This document shows positions 1 to 9,652 of a stretch of 64,000 nucleotides of DNA, one piece after another. The stretch is from an uncultured Bacteroidales bacterium (GTDB taxonomy: Bacteria > Bacteroidota > Bacteroidia > Bacteroidales > Paludibacteraceae): the NCBI GenBank assembly GCA_903901975.1, contig CAIUTB010000143.1, positions 54,844 to 118,843 on the forward strand. Direction: 5' to 3'. Position 1 is the first letter of the stretch; each line of letters starts with the position of its first letter. The notes beneath the pieces are model-generated. The model had not been told where the DNA came from. It worked only from the letters and a program-made list of their open reading frames with translations, and did no database searches. The translations under genes were made by a program, and so were the position numbers.

Positions 1-2
1 CG

Positions 3-194
3 ACCGATATTCTACGTCCCAGAGTTACTGACAAAACCAGGGTGTATAAAGGCGGTTCATGGAAAGACCGTGCATACTGGCTAAATCCTTCTGCACGCCG
101 CTATTTGGATCAGAATAAATCAACTAACGATATTGGTTTCCGTTGTGCTATGAGTATGACAGGTACCATGGAAAAATCGAGAAGAAGAAAATAA
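3..194 (+). CDS. C-terminal end of a formylglycine-generating-enzyme-fold protein (GldJ/GldK-like), 5' truncated
   Basis: The window opens inside an open frame that ends with TAA at 192-194. The visible 63 residues contain YKGGSWKDRAYWLNPSARR followed by NDIGFRCAM, the usual C-terminal signature of the FGE-sulfatase (SUMF1/GldJ/GldK) fold. The tail after it is basic and ends in KSRRRK. In Bacteroidota such proteins are often outer-membrane lipoproteins linked to gliding or T9SS (GldK/PorK, GldJ). The N-terminus and any lipobox lie outside the window, so the subfamily cannot be settled. A strong terminator follows 20 bases after the stop, so it is not co-transcribed with asnS. Confidence 0.7.
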   Translation, partial: TDILRPRVTDKTRVYKGGSWKDRAYWLNPSARRYLDQNKSTNDIGFRCAMSMTGTMEKSRRRK

Positions 195-213
195 AACATT
201 TATGTACAACACA

Positions 214-255
214 CAAAAGCACCTGTTTGAATCAAACAGGTGCTTTTGTATATTT
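214..255 (+). terminator. Rho-independent terminator after the FGE-like gene
   Basis: A 16-bp perfect stem (214-229 with 233-248) closes a 3-nt loop and runs into a T-rich stretch. It separates the upstream gene from asnS. Confidence 0.9.
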
Positions 256-284
256 TTATTACAGAATTTCTCGTTGAAAATTTG

Positions 285-292
285 TACTTTTG
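285..292 (+). promoter_or_regulatory. Candidate -7 box of asnS
   Basis: TACTTTTG matches the Bacteroidota -7 consensus TAnnTTTG and lies 39 bases before the asnS start codon. I see no well-spaced TTTG at -33, so this is only a partial match. Confidence 0.35.
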
Positions 293-331
293 TGGTCTTA
301 AAATTAGAATCCGTATAATTAATAAAACTGT

Positions 332-1729
332 ATGAATAGAACGATTATTGTTGATGCATTAAAAAGGAAAGATTTTGGTGCTGAAGTGAACATAAAAGGT
401 TGGGTAAGAACCCGCCGTGGGAATAAAAATGTAAGTTTTATTGCACTGAATGATGGTTCGACAATTCATAATATTCAGGTAGTTGCCGATAACTCAAGCT
501 TTGGAGATGAATTCCTAAAACCTATCACTACCGGGGCTTGTATAAGTGTCATCGGAAAACTGGTTGAATCACTCGGACAAGGCCAGGCGGTAGAAATTCA
601 GGCCGATAAAATAGAGATTTACGGTATTGCTGATCCTGAAACTTATCCTTTGCAGAAAAAAGGCCATACTATGGAGTTTCTGCGTGAAATTGCTCATTTA
701 CGCCCGCGCACAAATACTTTTGGTGCCGTTTTCCGCATTCGACATCATATGGCTATGGCTATTCACCGCTTTTTCCACGAACGGGGATTTTTCTATTTCC
801 ATACACCCATTATTACTGCTTCTGATTGCGAGGGTGCCGGACAAATGTTTCAGGTAACAACTTTGAACTTGTACGACCTGAAGAAAGATGAAAGCGGACA
901 GATTGATTATAGTGGCGATTTCTTTGGAAAACAAGCTAGTCTCACCGTTTCAGGCCAGCTCGAAGGCGAGTTGGCTGCCATGTCGATGGGTGCAATTTAT
1001 ACTTTTGGACCCACTTTTCGGGCTGAAAATTCAAATACACCACGTCATCTTTCGGAATTCTGGATGATTGAGCCGGAAGTTGCCTTCAACGAAATTGAAG
1101 AGAATATGCAACTGGCTCAGGATTTTATTCAATACTGCGTTCGTTGGGCATTGGAAAACTGTAAAGATGATTTAGAGTTTCTTACGAACATGTACGACAA
1201 AGAATTACAAGATCGACTGAACTTTGTAGTGAATAACGATTTCAAACGACTTACATATACTGAAGGAGTTAAAATTTTGGAAGAAGCTGTGGCTAAAGGA
1301 CATAAATTTGAATTTCCGATTGGTTGGGGAACTGATCTACAATCGGAGCACGAACGTTACCTGGTGGAACAACATTTCAAGAAACCGGTAATTCTGACCG
1401 ATTATCCAAAGGAAATTAAATCGTTCTATATGAAACAAAACGATGACGGTAAAACAGTTCGTGCTATGGATGTTTTATTCCCGAAAATTGGAGAAATCAT
1501 TGGCGGTTCGCAACGAGAAGAAGATTACGATAAACTGAAAAACCGGGCAGACGAAATGGGTGTACCTACAAAAGATATTTGGTGGTATCTCGAAACCCGT
1601 AAATTCGGTACTGCACCCCATGCCGGTTTTGGACTTGGATTTGAGCGATTACTGCTTTTCGTAACCGGTATGTCAAATATACGTGACGTAATTCCATTTC
1701 CACGTACACCAAACAATGCAGACTTCTGA
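332..1729 (+). CDS. asnS: Asparaginyl-tRNA synthetase
   Basis: This class IIb synthetase charges tRNA-Asn with asparagine in the cytoplasm. The 465-residue length is normal for bacterial AsnRS. The N-terminal OB fold (about residues 15-100, [21 protein letters not shown]) binds the anticodon. Class II motif 2 is seen as [11 protein letters not shown] followed by EFWMIEPE, and motif 3 as GFGLGFERL at residues 432-440. Asn rather than Asp specificity is inferred from [15 protein letters not shown] and overall similarity. It sits alone between a terminator and the promoter of korA. The start at 332 fits the OB-fold N-terminus and a -7 box 39 bases upstream. Confidence 0.96.
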   Translation: MNRTIIVDALKRKDFGAEVNIKGWVRTRRGNKNVSFIALNDGSTIHNIQVVADNSSFGDEFLKPITTGACISVIGKLVESLGQGQAVEIQADKIEIYGIADPETYPLQKKGHTMEFLREIAHLRPRTNTFGAVFRIRHHMAMAIHRFFHERGFFYFHTPIITASDCEGAGQMFQVTTLNLYDLKKDESGQIDYSGDFFGKQASLTVSGQLEGELAAMSMGAIYTFGPTFRAENSNTPRHLSEFWMIEPEVAFNEIEENMQLAQDFIQYCVRWALENCKDDLEFLTNMYDKELQDRLNFVVNNDFKRLTYTEGVKILEEAVAKGHKFEFPIGWGTDLQSEHERYLVEQHFKKPVILTDYPKEIKSFYMKQNDDGKTVRAMDVLFPKIGEIIGGSQREEDYDKLKNRADEMGVPTKDIWWYLETRKFGTAPHAGFGLGFERLLLFVTGMSNIRDVIPFPRTPNNADF

Positions 1730-1814
1730 TTTATTAATATTCAACATATATTTTGAATTTAAATTAATTACTGCTCATTTGTTGATAAATTGTGCATTTT
1801 TAGCTTAACATAAT

Positions 1815-1844
1815 TTTGTGTCAAAAGATATTTCACTATTTTTG
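1815..1844 (+). promoter_or_regulatory. Promoter of korAB
   Basis: TTTG at 1815-1818 and TATTTTTG at 1837-1844, 18 bases apart, match the Bacteroidota -33/-7 pair. Transcription would start near 1850. That excludes an in-frame ATG at 1816 as the korA start and supports ATG 1885. Confidence 0.7.
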
Positions 1845-1884
1845 CCATCTCAACATTACAAATAACCCTTTTTTCAATATTATA

Positions 1885-3732
1885 ATGGATAATATAACAA
1901 AAACCGAATTGGACAATGTAGTTGTTCGCTTCTCCGGCGATTCTGGTGACGGAATGCAGCTGACCGGAACGCTTTTTTCCAATCTTTCGGCCATACTCGG
2001 AAATGAGATTTCCACTTTTCCTGATTTTCCATCTGAGATACGTGCTCCACAAGGCACATTAGGAGGCGTATCAGGTTTTCAGGTACATTTAGGTTCAAGC
2101 AAAATATACACTCCCGGTGATGATCCGGATGTTTTGGTGGTAATGAATCCGGCAGCTTTGAAAGTAAATGCGAAATTTATAAAAAAAGGCGGGGTAATTA
2201 TTTTCGATGCTGATACCTTTGATAAATCGGGTTATGACAAAGCTGGTTTTACAACTGAAAATCCATTCGAAGAACTGGCGATTTCTGACACTATTCAATT
2301 GATTCCAGCTCCACTTTCAACGCTTACTCAAAGCAGTCTGGAAGGTTTTGGATTTGACAATAAAACGGTTCTACGGAGTAAGAATATGTTTGCCCTTGGT
2401 TTGATTTGCTGGTTATTTAACCGCCCAATAGACCAGGCCATTCATTTTCTGCAAAATAAATTCGGAAAAAAGCCGACAATCTTGCAAGCCAATATAAAAG
2501 TACTTACAGATGGCTTCAATTTTGGTAACAATTTACATCTAACTGTTTCGACCTATTTTGTAGAAAAATCGCACGAAACTCCGAAAGGAAAATATGCAAG
2601 CATTAGTGGGAACAAGGCAACAGCCTGGGGTTTAATTGCAGCAGCTCAAAAAGCCGGATTGCAACTTTTCCTTGGAAGTTATCCGATTACACCTGCCACA
2701 GACATTATGCATGAGCTTACTGCCCGTAAGGATATGGGTGTAAAAGTGGTTCAGGCGGAAGACGAAATTGCCGGAATAACATCAGCTATTGGTGCCGCAT
2801 TTGCCGGAAGTCTGGCTGCTACAAATACTTCTGGTCCAGGTTTAGCTCTAAAATCAGAAGCCATTGGTCTGGCTGTTATGGCTGAATTACCTTTAGTGGT
2901 GATTGACGTGATGCGTGGTGGTCCTTCAACAGGCTTACCAACCAAGACAGAACAAACTGACTTATTACAGGCACTTTACGGTCGTAACGGTGAAAGCCCC
3001 GCTGTGGTTATGGCTGCAGGAACACCCGACAACTGTTTCCATTATGCCTTTATGGCAAGTAAAATTGCATTGGAACATATGACTCCGGTTATATTACTTA
3101 CCGATGCATTTATCGGAAATGGAACTTCCTTGTGGAAATTACCAAAACTAGCTGAATTGCCCGATATTAAGCCTCATTATGTAAAACCTGATATGGAAAA
3201 CTACAAAGTGACCAGTCGGGATGAAAAAACAAAGGTACGATATTGGAGTGTTCCCGGAATGGAGGGTTTTGGACACAGGAATGGTGGATTAGAAAAAGAT
3301 TATTATAGCGGTGCCATTTCTACCGATCCTGAAAATCATCAAAAAATGGTGGACACGCGTGAAGAAAAAATCAACAATATCAGTCAGTATATTCCTGAAT
3401 TAAAAATTGAGGGTAGTACTGATGCTGATTTATTGGTTATTGGTTGGGGTGGAACTCAGGGACACCTTATGAGTGCAGTTAATTCAATGAACAAGAAAGG
3501 TAAAAAGCTGGCTTTAGCACATTTCAATTACATAAATCCACTGCCAAAAAATACGATAGAAATTATTCAAGCTTACAAAAAAGTAATCGTTTGTGAATTG
3601 AATAGTGGTCAGTTTGCGACATTCCTTCGATCGAAAGTACCTGCAGTTGAGTTCTTACAATATAATAAAGTGCAGGGACAACCATTTACCGTATCAGAAT
3701 TAGAAGAACACTTCACTTCATTATTAAAATAG
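1885..3732 (+). CDS. korA: 2-oxoacid:acceptor oxidoreductase subunit alpha (2-oxoglutarate:ferredoxin oxidoreductase, gamma-alpha fusion)
   Basis: KorA pairs with KorB to convert 2-oxoglutarate, CoA and ferredoxin to succinyl-CoA, CO2 and reduced ferredoxin, or the reverse in reductive metabolism. The 615-residue protein begins with a gamma-type domain (VVRFSGDSGDGMQLTG near residue 12, about 1-190) fused to the alpha pyrimidine-binding domain (YPITPATDIMHEL from about residue 265, then QAEDEIAG). A C-terminal transketolase-like domain follows. The frame extends 23 codons upstream to 1816, but the promoter lies across that stretch, so ATG 1885 is preferred. korB follows 22 bases later. Specificity for 2-oxoglutarate over other 2-oxoacids is inferred from the KorAB-type two-subunit arrangement. 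Confidence 0.9.
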   Translation: MDNITKTELDNVVVRFSGDSGDGMQLTGTLFSNLSAILGNEISTFPDFPSEIRAPQGTLGGVSGFQVHLGSSKIYTPGDDPDVLVVMNPAALKVNAKFIKKGGVIIFDADTFDKSGYDKAGFTTENPFEELAISDTIQLIPAPLSTLTQSSLEGFGFDNKTVLRSKNMFALGLICWLFNRPIDQAIHFLQNKFGKKPTILQANIKVLTDGFNFGNNLHLTVSTYFVEKSHETPKGKYASISGNKATAWGLIAAAQKAGLQLFLGSYPITPATDIMHELTARKDMGVKVVQAEDEIAGITSAIGAAFAGSLAATNTSGPGLALKSEAIGLAVMAELPLVVIDVMRGGPSTGLPTKTEQTDLLQALYGRNGESPAVVMAAGTPDNCFHYAFMASKIALEHMTPVILLTDAFIGNGTSLWKLPKLAELPDIKPHYVKPDMENYKVTSRDEKTKVRYWSVPGMEGFGHRNGGLEKDYYSGAISTDPENHQKMVDTREEKINNISQYIPELKIEGSTDADLLVIGWGGTQGHLMSAVNSMNKKGKKLALAHFNYINPLPKNTIEIIQAYKKVIVCELNSGQFATFLRSKVPAVEFLQYNKVQGQPFTVSELEEHFTSLLK

Positions 3733-3754
3733 AACATTATTTTTACGACATATC

Positions 3755-4780
3755 ATGGAAACTACCGAAAAAATAAGAAATCAATATACAGCCAAAGATT
3801 TTAAAAGTGATCAATATGTGCGTTGGTGTCCCGGTTGTGGCGATTTCGCCGTACTTAGTTCATTACAAAAAGTGATGGCTGACCTGGGAATTGATCCACA
3901 TCAAACTGCCGTCATTTCAGGAATTGGATGTTCATCACGTTTACCATATTATATCAGCAGTTATGGTTTCCATACCATTCACGGGCGTGGAGCTGCAGTT
4001 GCTACCGGTGTAAAAGTAGCTAATCCGGAGTTGACCGTTTGGCAAATTACCGGTGACGGTGACTGTCTGGCCATTGGTGGAAATCATTTTATTCATAGTG
4101 TGCGTCGTAATGTGGATATAAATGTGTTGCTTTTTAATAATCAGATTTACGGATTGACCAAAGGACAATATTCACCAACAACAAAGAAAGGCTACGTAAC
4201 CAAATCATCACCATTTGGAACAGTAGAACGTCCATTCCGTCCTGCTGAGTTGACTATGGGAGCTCGGGGAACTTTCTTCGGTCGTTTACTCGATGTGGAT
4301 TTAAAGACTGCACAAATGACCATTCTTGCCGGAGCAAAACACAAAGGCACTTCCATTATCGAATGCCTTGTAAACTGCGTTATTTTCAATGATGGAGCAC
4401 ACGGTTGGTTAGCCGAAAGGGAATTTCGTGCCGACAGAACCATAGCATTGGAACATGGCAAACGGATGATTTTCGGTAAAGAAGGAAACAAAGGCTTAGT
4501 ATTAGCTGGAATGAACCTGAAAGTAGTGACTATAGGCGAAAATGGCATTACTGAAAATGATATTTTAGTTCACGATGCCAGTTGCGAAGATACAACACTG
4601 CATATGAAACTGGCATTGATGGAAGGTCCTGAAATGCCAATCGCATTGGGAGTTATCCGCGATGTGGCTGAAGAATCGTATGATGCAGCAGTAGAAACTC
4701 AAATTGCTGAAGTTCAGGTAAAATCAAAAATAAAGACTTTCGATGAACTCATCGAAAGCCTTGAACAATGGGAAATGTAG
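3755..4780 (+). CDS. korB: 2-oxoacid:ferredoxin oxidoreductase subunit beta
   Basis: This subunit binds thiamine diphosphate and a [4Fe-4S] cluster in the KorAB complex. Cysteines expected to hold the cluster appear in WCPGCGDF near residue 26, in GIGCSSR near residue 55, and in CLVNCV near residue 205. The TPP/Mg motif is GDGDCLAIGGNH. The 341-residue length is normal for KorB. It is 22 bases downstream of korA in the same operon, and a terminator follows at 4835. No separate ferredoxin (delta) subunit is present, as expected for this two-subunit type. Confidence 0.93.
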   Translation: METTEKIRNQYTAKDFKSDQYVRWCPGCGDFAVLSSLQKVMADLGIDPHQTAVISGIGCSSRLPYYISSYGFHTIHGRGAAVATGVKVANPELTVWQITGDGDCLAIGGNHFIHSVRRNVDINVLLFNNQIYGLTKGQYSPTTKKGYVTKSSPFGTVERPFRPAELTMGARGTFFGRLLDVDLKTAQMTILAGAKHKGTSIIECLVNCVIFNDGAHGWLAEREFRADRTIALEHGKRMIFGKEGNKGLVLAGMNLKVVTIGENGITENDILVHDASCEDTTLHMKLALMEGPEMPIALGVIRDVAEESYDAAVETQIAEVQVKSKIKTFDELIESLEQWEM

Positions 4781-4834
4781 TTAGTCGGAAGAAGCCACTA
4801 ACCATTAAAGGAGAATTGATATAATTTCTATAAC

Positions 4835-4878
4835 AAAACAACCGATACAAGCCAAGGCGAGTATCGGTTGTTTTTAAA
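4835..4878 (+). terminator. Rho-independent terminator of korAB
   Basis: A 14-bp perfect stem (4835-4848 with 4861-4874) encloses a 12-nt loop and ends in a T-run. It overlaps an upstream in-frame ATG at 4868 of the next gene, which argues for ATG 4889 as that gene's start. Confidence 0.85.
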
Positions 4879-4888
4879 TCAATCAAGT

Positions 4889-5407
4889 ATGAACAAACTA
4901 ATTGTATTTATTGCACTCACTATGTCACTCATGAGTTATGCACAAACTACTGACGACCGTGCTTACCTGGTAAAAGTGGGCGATAGGGCTCCGGATTTCA
5001 GTATGAAACTGACCAATGGAAAAACCACGAAACTTTCTGACCTAAAAGGGAAAGTTGTTATGTTGCAGTTTACGGCAAGCTGGTGTAGCGTGTGTCGTAA
5101 AGAAATGCCTTTTATTGAACGGGATATCTGGCAAAAACATAAAGCCAACCCAAACTTTACATTGATGGCGATCGACCGTGACGAACCGCTTGAAACAGTT
5201 CTAAAATTTACAAAATCAATCCCAATAACTTATCCGATTGGTTTAGACCCAAAAGCTGATATTTTTGCCCTGTATGCTCAGCGCGAAGCAGGAATAACGC
5301 GCAATGTGATTATTGACAAGAATGGCAAAATCGTTATCCTCACCCGGTTGTATGATGAAGCTGAATTTAAGAAAATGACTGAAGAGATTGATGGATTATT
5401 GAAATAA
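4889..5407 (+). CDS. Secreted TlpA-like thioredoxin-fold protein
   Basis: The 172-residue product has a short signal peptide (residues 1-18, ending MSYAQ) and a TlpA/ResA-type thioredoxin domain from about residue 26 (VGDRAPDFSMKLTNGK). The redox motif WCSVC has cysteines at 66 and 69. The LKGKVVMLQFTASW segment and a later GITRNVIIDKNGKI strand complete the fold. The family reduces or exchanges disulfides of periplasmic proteins. The partner here is unknown. ATG 4889 is chosen because the ATG at 4868 lies in the preceding terminator and would put a polar stretch before the signal peptide. It faces the ABC exporter gene across a shared terminator. Confidence 0.88.
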   Translation: MNKLIVFIALTMSLMSYAQTTDDRAYLVKVGDRAPDFSMKLTNGKTTKLSDLKGKVVMLQFTASWCSVCRKEMPFIERDIWQKHKANPNFTLMAIDRDEPLETVLKFTKSIPITYPIGLDPKADIFALYAQREAGITRNVIIDKNGKIVILTRLYDEAEFKKMTEEIDGLLK

Positions 5408-5446
5408 AAAAAGTAGAGACGCAATTCATTGCGTCTCTACTTTTTT
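5407..5446. terminator. Bidirectional terminator between the TlpA-like and ABC exporter genes
   Basis: An 18-bp perfect stem (5407-5424 with 5429-5446) with a 4-nt loop has A-rich and T-rich flanks, so it can stop transcription from both sides. Confidence 0.9.
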
Positions 5447-5454
5447 ATGGGAGT

Positions 5455-7293
5455 TTAAAACGACTGCATATCACACAAGCGTTTGTAATAGCCGTCGAGG
5501 ACTATTAAATCGTCGTGTTTGCCACGTTCTACAATCAGTCCTTCATGGAGTACACAAATTTCATCGGCACGTTTAATGGTAGACAGACGGTGAGCAACAA
5601 CCAGCGTTGTTCGGTTCTTCATTAAATTTTCAAGGGCTTCCTGAACCATTTTTTCCGATTCAGTATCGAGTGCCGAAGTAGCTTCGTCCAAAATCAATAT
5701 AGGTGGGTTTTTAAGTATGGCGCGTGCAATGCTCACACGCTGACGCTGACCGCCCGAAAGTTTACTTCCACGGTCACCAATCGTTGATTCATAGCCGTTT
5801 TCAGTAGCCATAATAAATTCGTGTGCATTGGCTATTTTGGCAGCCTCTATAACTTGTTCCAGTGTTGCACTTTCTACTCCAAAAGCAATATTATTGTAGA
5901 ATGTATCGTTAAACAAAATAGCTTCCTGATTTACATTTCCCATTTGAGAACGAATATCGTGGGTTTTGTACTTTTTAATATTCACACCATCTATCAAAAT
6001 TTCACCTTTAATGGGATCATAATAACGTGGCAATAAATCAACCAATGTTGACTTTCCTGACCCCGATTGACCTACCAGTGCAACTGTTTTACCTTTGGGA
6101 ACAACCAAATTTATATCGCGCAACACCCATTCATTCTCATATTTAAAGCTCAGGTTTTTATATTCTATTTTATCGGCAAAAGTATGAATGGTTTGTGGAT
6201 TTTTGGGTTCTTTTATGCTAAGTTCAGTCATAAGTATTTTGTCAACTCGGTCAAGTGAAGCCAGTCCTTTCTGAATACTGTAGGATGCTCTTGAAAGATC
6301 TTTGGAAGGTGCAATAATGCTGTAAAAAATTAGAATATAATAAATAAATTCCGGAGCACCAATGCTACTTTTATGACTTAATATTAATACTCCTCCAAAC
6401 CATAGTAGTACTGCAATAACAATGGTTCCTATTAATTCGCTTACTGGATGCGCCAGATTGTAACGACGGTTGATTCGGTTGAAAGTGCGGCGAAGTTTAT
6501 CATTAATTATCGCGAACCGTTTTTCCAACTTAATCTCTGCATTAAAGGCTTTTACCACCCGTAAACCTCCCAATGTTTCCTCAATTTGTGAAAGCAATTC
6601 ACCATTTTGTTCCTGACCGGTAGTAGATTGTTTTTTAAGTGACTTTCCAATTTTCCCAATCAACCAACCACTAAATGGCAATAGTAACAAAACGAAAAGG
6701 GTTAGCTCCCAGCTCATCGTAAACATAACACCCAGATAAATCAATATCATGATTGGGTTTTTGAAAATCAAATCAAGTGAGCTCATAATAGAAGCCTCTA
6801 CTTCGCCAACATCACCTGTCATACGCGACATAATGTCACCTTTACGCTCAGTAGTGAAGAATCCGATTGGTAAACTAATAATTTTATGATAAAGCTGAGT
6901 GCGTAAATCGCGTAATACTCCGGTGCGAATAGGAATCATAAAATAGGACCCGAGATAAGCCGTACCGACTTTCAAAGTGGTGGTAAAAATCAGGAACAAT
7001 CCCATGTAAAGCAGCGCATTACCACCTCCAACACTATGAATGGTTTGATCGACCCAAAAGTAAAGATTATTTTTCAGCGCAGAAATGACTTCCTTCATTC
7101 CATCGCCCCACGACCAAACCTGATAGGTTTTTTCAACCGATTGTAATCCAAAGAGGATTTGCAAAACCGGTATTACTGCTGCAAATGAAAAGAGACTGAA
7201 TACGGTGGTAAGCAGATTGAAAAACAGGCTTAAAAAAACATATTTTTTGTAGGGCGGAATAAACCGCTTGAGAAGTGTTACGAATTTGAACAT
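5455..7293 (-). CDS. ABC transporter, fused permease-ATPase (MsbA/lipid-exporter type)
   Basis: The 612-residue half-transporter has an N-terminal six-helix ABC exporter domain (about residues 15-330) and a C-terminal nucleotide-binding domain (about 365-605). The NBD shows Walker A GQSGSGKST, signature LSGGQRQR, Walker B ILILDEATSALD and the H-loop VVAHRLST. Such homodimers export lipids (MsbA), peptides or drugs from the inner membrane. Bacteroidota genomes often annotate this family as lipid A exporter, but the substrate cannot be read from sequence. It is transcribed toward the TlpA-like gene and shares its terminator. purB lies upstream on the same strand, separated by a short repeat tract. 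Confidence 0.9.
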   Translation of the reverse strand: MFKFVTLLKRFIPPYKKYVFLSLFFNLLTTVFSLFSFAAVIPVLQILFGLQSVEKTYQVWSWGDGMKEVISALKNNLYFWVDQTIHSVGGGNALLYMGLFLIFTTTLKVGTAYLGSYFMIPIRTGVLRDLRTQLYHKIISLPIGFFTTERKGDIMSRMTGDVGEVEASIMSSLDLIFKNPIMILIYLGVMFTMSWELTLFVLLLLPFSGWLIGKIGKSLKKQSTTGQEQNGELLSQIEETLGGLRVVKAFNAEIKLEKRFAIINDKLRRTFNRINRRYNLAHPVSELIGTIVIAVLLWFGGVLILSHKSSIGAPEFIYYILIFYSIIAPSKDLSRASYSIQKGLASLDRVDKILMTELSIKEPKNPQTIHTFADKIEYKNLSFKYENEWVLRDINLVVPKGKTVALVGQSGSGKSTLVDLLPRYYDPIKGEILIDGVNIKKYKTHDIRSQMGNVNQEAILFNDTFYNNIAFGVESATLEQVIEAAKIANAHEFIMATENGYESTIGDRGSKLSGGQRQRVSIARAILKNPPILILDEATSALDTESEKMVQEALENLMKNRTTLVVAHRLSTIKRADEICVLHEGLIVERGKHDDLIVLDGYYKRLCDMQSF

Positions 7294-7299
7294 TTTTTT

Positions 7300-7326
7300 A
7301 GTTACAAGTTACGAGTTACAAGTTAC
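7300..7326. repeat. Short tandem repeat between ABC exporter and purB
   Basis: Two copies of AGTTACAAGTTAC are separated by one G (7300-7312 and 7314-7326). Each copy is itself a near-duplicate of AGTTAC. It is one of several short-period intergenic tracts in the window. Confidence 0.85.
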
Positions 7327-7389
7327 AAAACAGAACGTGAAACAAATAACAATTAATATCACCGAAGGCAAATATCTATTAATATCTTT

Positions 7390-8733
7390 TTAAACTCCCG
7401 TATAATTCCGTGGTGTTATGCGTCTCAATTCTTCTTTTACCGATTGGCTTACGTCAAGTGTTTCGATAAAGTCACGAATCGATTTTTCGTTTATTCCCTC
7501 GTTGGTACGGGTCAGTGCTTTTAAGGCTTCATAAGGCGAAGGATAAGCTTCACGGCGTAAAATAGTTTGAATTCCTTCGGCAACCACCGCCCAGGTATTA
7601 TCCAAATCACGGTAAATAGCGGTTTCGTTCAACAAAAGTTTGCTCAGTCCTTTCAAAATACTTTGAGTAGCAATAATAGTATGAGCAAATGGCACTCCCA
7701 CATTTCGTAAAACAGTGCTATCGGTCAAATCGCGCTGCAAACGCGAAATTGGCAATTTGCCGGATAAGAATTCGAAGGACGCATTGGCAATAGCCAAATT
7801 TCCTTCAGCATTTTCAAAATCAATCGGATTTACCTTGTGTGGCATGGCCGATGAACCAACTTCACCTTCTTTAATCCGTTGTTTAAAGTATTCCATCGAC
7901 ACATAAGTCCATATATCGCGACAAAAATCAATTAAAATCGTATTGATACGTTTCATAGCATCAAATTGGGATGCCATATTATCATAATTCGAAATTTGTG
8001 TTGTCCATTGTTCGCGCTCCAAACCAAGTTTTTCAGACAGAAATTTATTCCCGAATTCTTTCCATTTGATAGCAGGATATGCCACAGCATGAGCATTGAA
8101 ATTGCCTGTTGCACCTCCAAATTTAGCCGAATTAGGTATTTGTTTTAACACGCTAAGTTGTTGGTTCATGCGATTTGCAAAAACCATAATTTCTTTTCCC
8201 AAACGGGTTGGCGATGCCGGTTGTCCGTGCGTTTTGGCAAGCATCGACACATCACGCCATTCGTCTACCATGTGAGTCAGGGCCTTCAACACTTCTTCCA
8301 TTTCGGGATAATAAACATCATTCAACGCATCTTTGATGGAATATGGAATTGCTGTATTATTAATGTCCTGAGAAGTCAATCCAAAATGAATAAATTCTTT
8401 GAAAGCTTGTAAGCCCAGTGTATCAAATTTTTCTTTGATAAAATACTCAATCGCTTTTACATCATGATTGGTAACTCGCTCGATTTCTTTAACTTTCAAC
8501 CCATCAGCTTCTGAGAATGCAGTATAAATTTCACGTAATTTGGAGAATACTGACGATGGAACCTGCTCTAGTTGTTTCAACGGAATTTCGCATAAGGCGA
8601 TAAAATATTCAATTTCAACCAAAACCCGATAACGCATCAACGCATATTCCGAAAAATATACAGCGTATTGTTGAGTTTTAGTGCGGTACCGTCCATCAAT
8701 AGGTGAAATAGCAGATAGAAGAGATAAATTCAT
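7390..8733 (-). CDS. purB: Adenylosuccinate lyase
   Basis: PurB cleaves SAICAR to AICAR plus fumarate, and adenylosuccinate to AMP plus fumarate, in purine synthesis. The 447-residue protein carries the fumarase/aspartase superfamily signature GSSAMPHKVNP near residue 290. It also has the catalytic TKTHGQPASPTRLGKE-type region (here AKTHGQPASPTRLGKE) and an N-terminal SPIDGRYR, typical of PurB. The start MNLSLLSAISPIDGRY matches the family N-terminus. Candidate -7 box TAACTTTG (reverse strand, 8824-8831) lies about 90 bases upstream in the region shared with psd. Confidence 0.96.
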   Translation of the reverse strand: MNLSLLSAISPIDGRYRTKTQQYAVYFSEYALMRYRVLVEIEYFIALCEIPLKQLEQVPSSVFSKLREIYTAFSEADGLKVKEIERVTNHDVKAIEYFIKEKFDTLGLQAFKEFIHFGLTSQDINNTAIPYSIKDALNDVYYPEMEEVLKALTHMVDEWRDVSMLAKTHGQPASPTRLGKEIMVFANRMNQQLSVLKQIPNSAKFGGATGNFNAHAVAYPAIKWKEFGNKFLSEKLGLEREQWTTQISNYDNMASQFDAMKRINTILIDFCRDIWTYVSMEYFKQRIKEGEVGSSAMPHKVNPIDFENAEGNLAIANASFEFLSGKLPISRLQRDLTDSTVLRNVGVPFAHTIIATQSILKGLSKLLLNETAIYRDLDNTWAVVAEGIQTILRREAYPSPYEALKALTRTNEGINEKSIRDFIETLDVSQSVKEELRRITPRNYTGV

Positions 8734-8740
8734 TTTAGTT

Positions 8741-8767
8741 GATAATTTATAATTTACAATTTACAAT
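8741..8767. repeat. Short-period AT-rich repeat upstream of purB
   Basis: The tract repeats a unit close to AATTTACAATTTATA several times within the purB leader. It resembles the other intergenic tracts in style but not in exact sequence. Confidence 0.6.
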
Positions 8768-8869
8768 TCTGCTCAATAATATAATTATTATTATCAGAAT
8801 GTTGTTGTAAAAAATTTGAACTGCAAAGTTAATCATTTCTGTCGGATTAGAAAAGTTTGTGTTTGCTAC

Positions 8870-8900
8870 TTGCAACACTGATTCTTTTTCTTTACTTTTG
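8870..8900 (+). promoter_or_regulatory. Promoter of psd-mazG
   Basis: TTG at 8870-8872 and TACTTTTG at 8893-8900 are separated by 20 bases. Transcription would begin about 70 bases before the psd start codon. Confidence 0.55.
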
Positions 8901-8977
8901 TTTCACAATTAAAAACGAAATCAATTTTTCTGTTTTGAAGCACAAAAGAGAATCCATTGGTATAAAACATTTTAGAA

Positions 8978-9652
8978 ATGAGATACGTCAGAATTCACAA
9001 AGAAGGCAGGTTTATTTTAGCGTCGCTGGCTTTAATCTTGTTGTTTATTAATTTATACATTTATACCCACTTCCAATTCGGAATCTTAGCCATGCTAAAC
9101 ATAGTAATATCGGCATTATTATTGTTTTTCTTCGCTTATTTTTTCCGCAATCCGCCTCGCAAAGTATATATCGACGATCCAAGTCTGGTGGTTGCTCCGG
9201 CCGATGGAACAGTTGTAGTGGTTGAACCTACCGACGAACTGGAGTATTTTGGTGACCAACGCATTCAGGTCTCAATTTTTATGTCGGTTTTTAATGTTCA
9301 TGCCAACTGGTATCCGATTAAAGGAACAATTATCAAATCCATTCACCACAGCGGTCGACATATGGCTGCTTTTCTGCCTAAATCCAGTCACGAAAATGAA
9401 CGATCAACTGTCGTCATAGAATCGGATGGCAAAACACAGATTCTCGTTCGTCAGATTGCAGGAGCATTGGCCCGTCGGATTGTGACTTATGCTCATCAGG
9501 GTAAAAAATGCCACCTCAACGAACATCTTGGATTTATAAAATTTGGTTCACGCGTTGATTTATATTTCCCAATCGGAACAGAAATATTTGTAACAGTTGG
9601 GGAATCAACCACCGGTAACGAAACCATTATTGCCCGACTAAACGAAGATTAA
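8978..9652 (+). CDS. psd: Phosphatidylserine decarboxylase proenzyme, short (pyruvoyl) type
   Basis: This enzyme converts phosphatidylserine to phosphatidylethanolamine at the inner membrane. The 224-residue protein has two N-terminal membrane segments (about residues 11-30 and 36-56). The PSD domain includes VAPADGTVVVV (72-82) and NVHANWYPI. Self-cleavage is expected between Gly190 and Ser191 in IKFGSRVDLYFP, giving an alpha chain with an N-terminal pyruvoyl group. Length and the GS site match the small psd/archaetidylserine-decarboxylase-like form common in Bacteroidota. The stop codon directly abuts the mazG start, so the two are co-translated. No pssA gene is adjacent, although many relatives have it next door. 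Confidence 0.93.
   Translation: MRYVRIHKEGRFILASLALILLFINLYIYTHFQFGILAMLNIVISALLLFFFAYFFRNPPRKVYIDDPSLVVAPADGTVVVVEPTDELEYFGDQRIQVSIFMSVFNVHANWYPIKGTIIKSIHHSGRHMAAFLPKSSHENERSTVVIESDGKTQILVRQIAGALARRIVTYAHQGKKCHLNEHLGFIKFGSRVDLYFPIGTEIFVTVGESTTGNETIIARLNED

Noticed and set aside
1816..1884. Upstream in-frame ATG for korA
   Set aside because: The -33/-7 promoter pair lies across it and the added 23 residues have no match to the KorA N-terminus.
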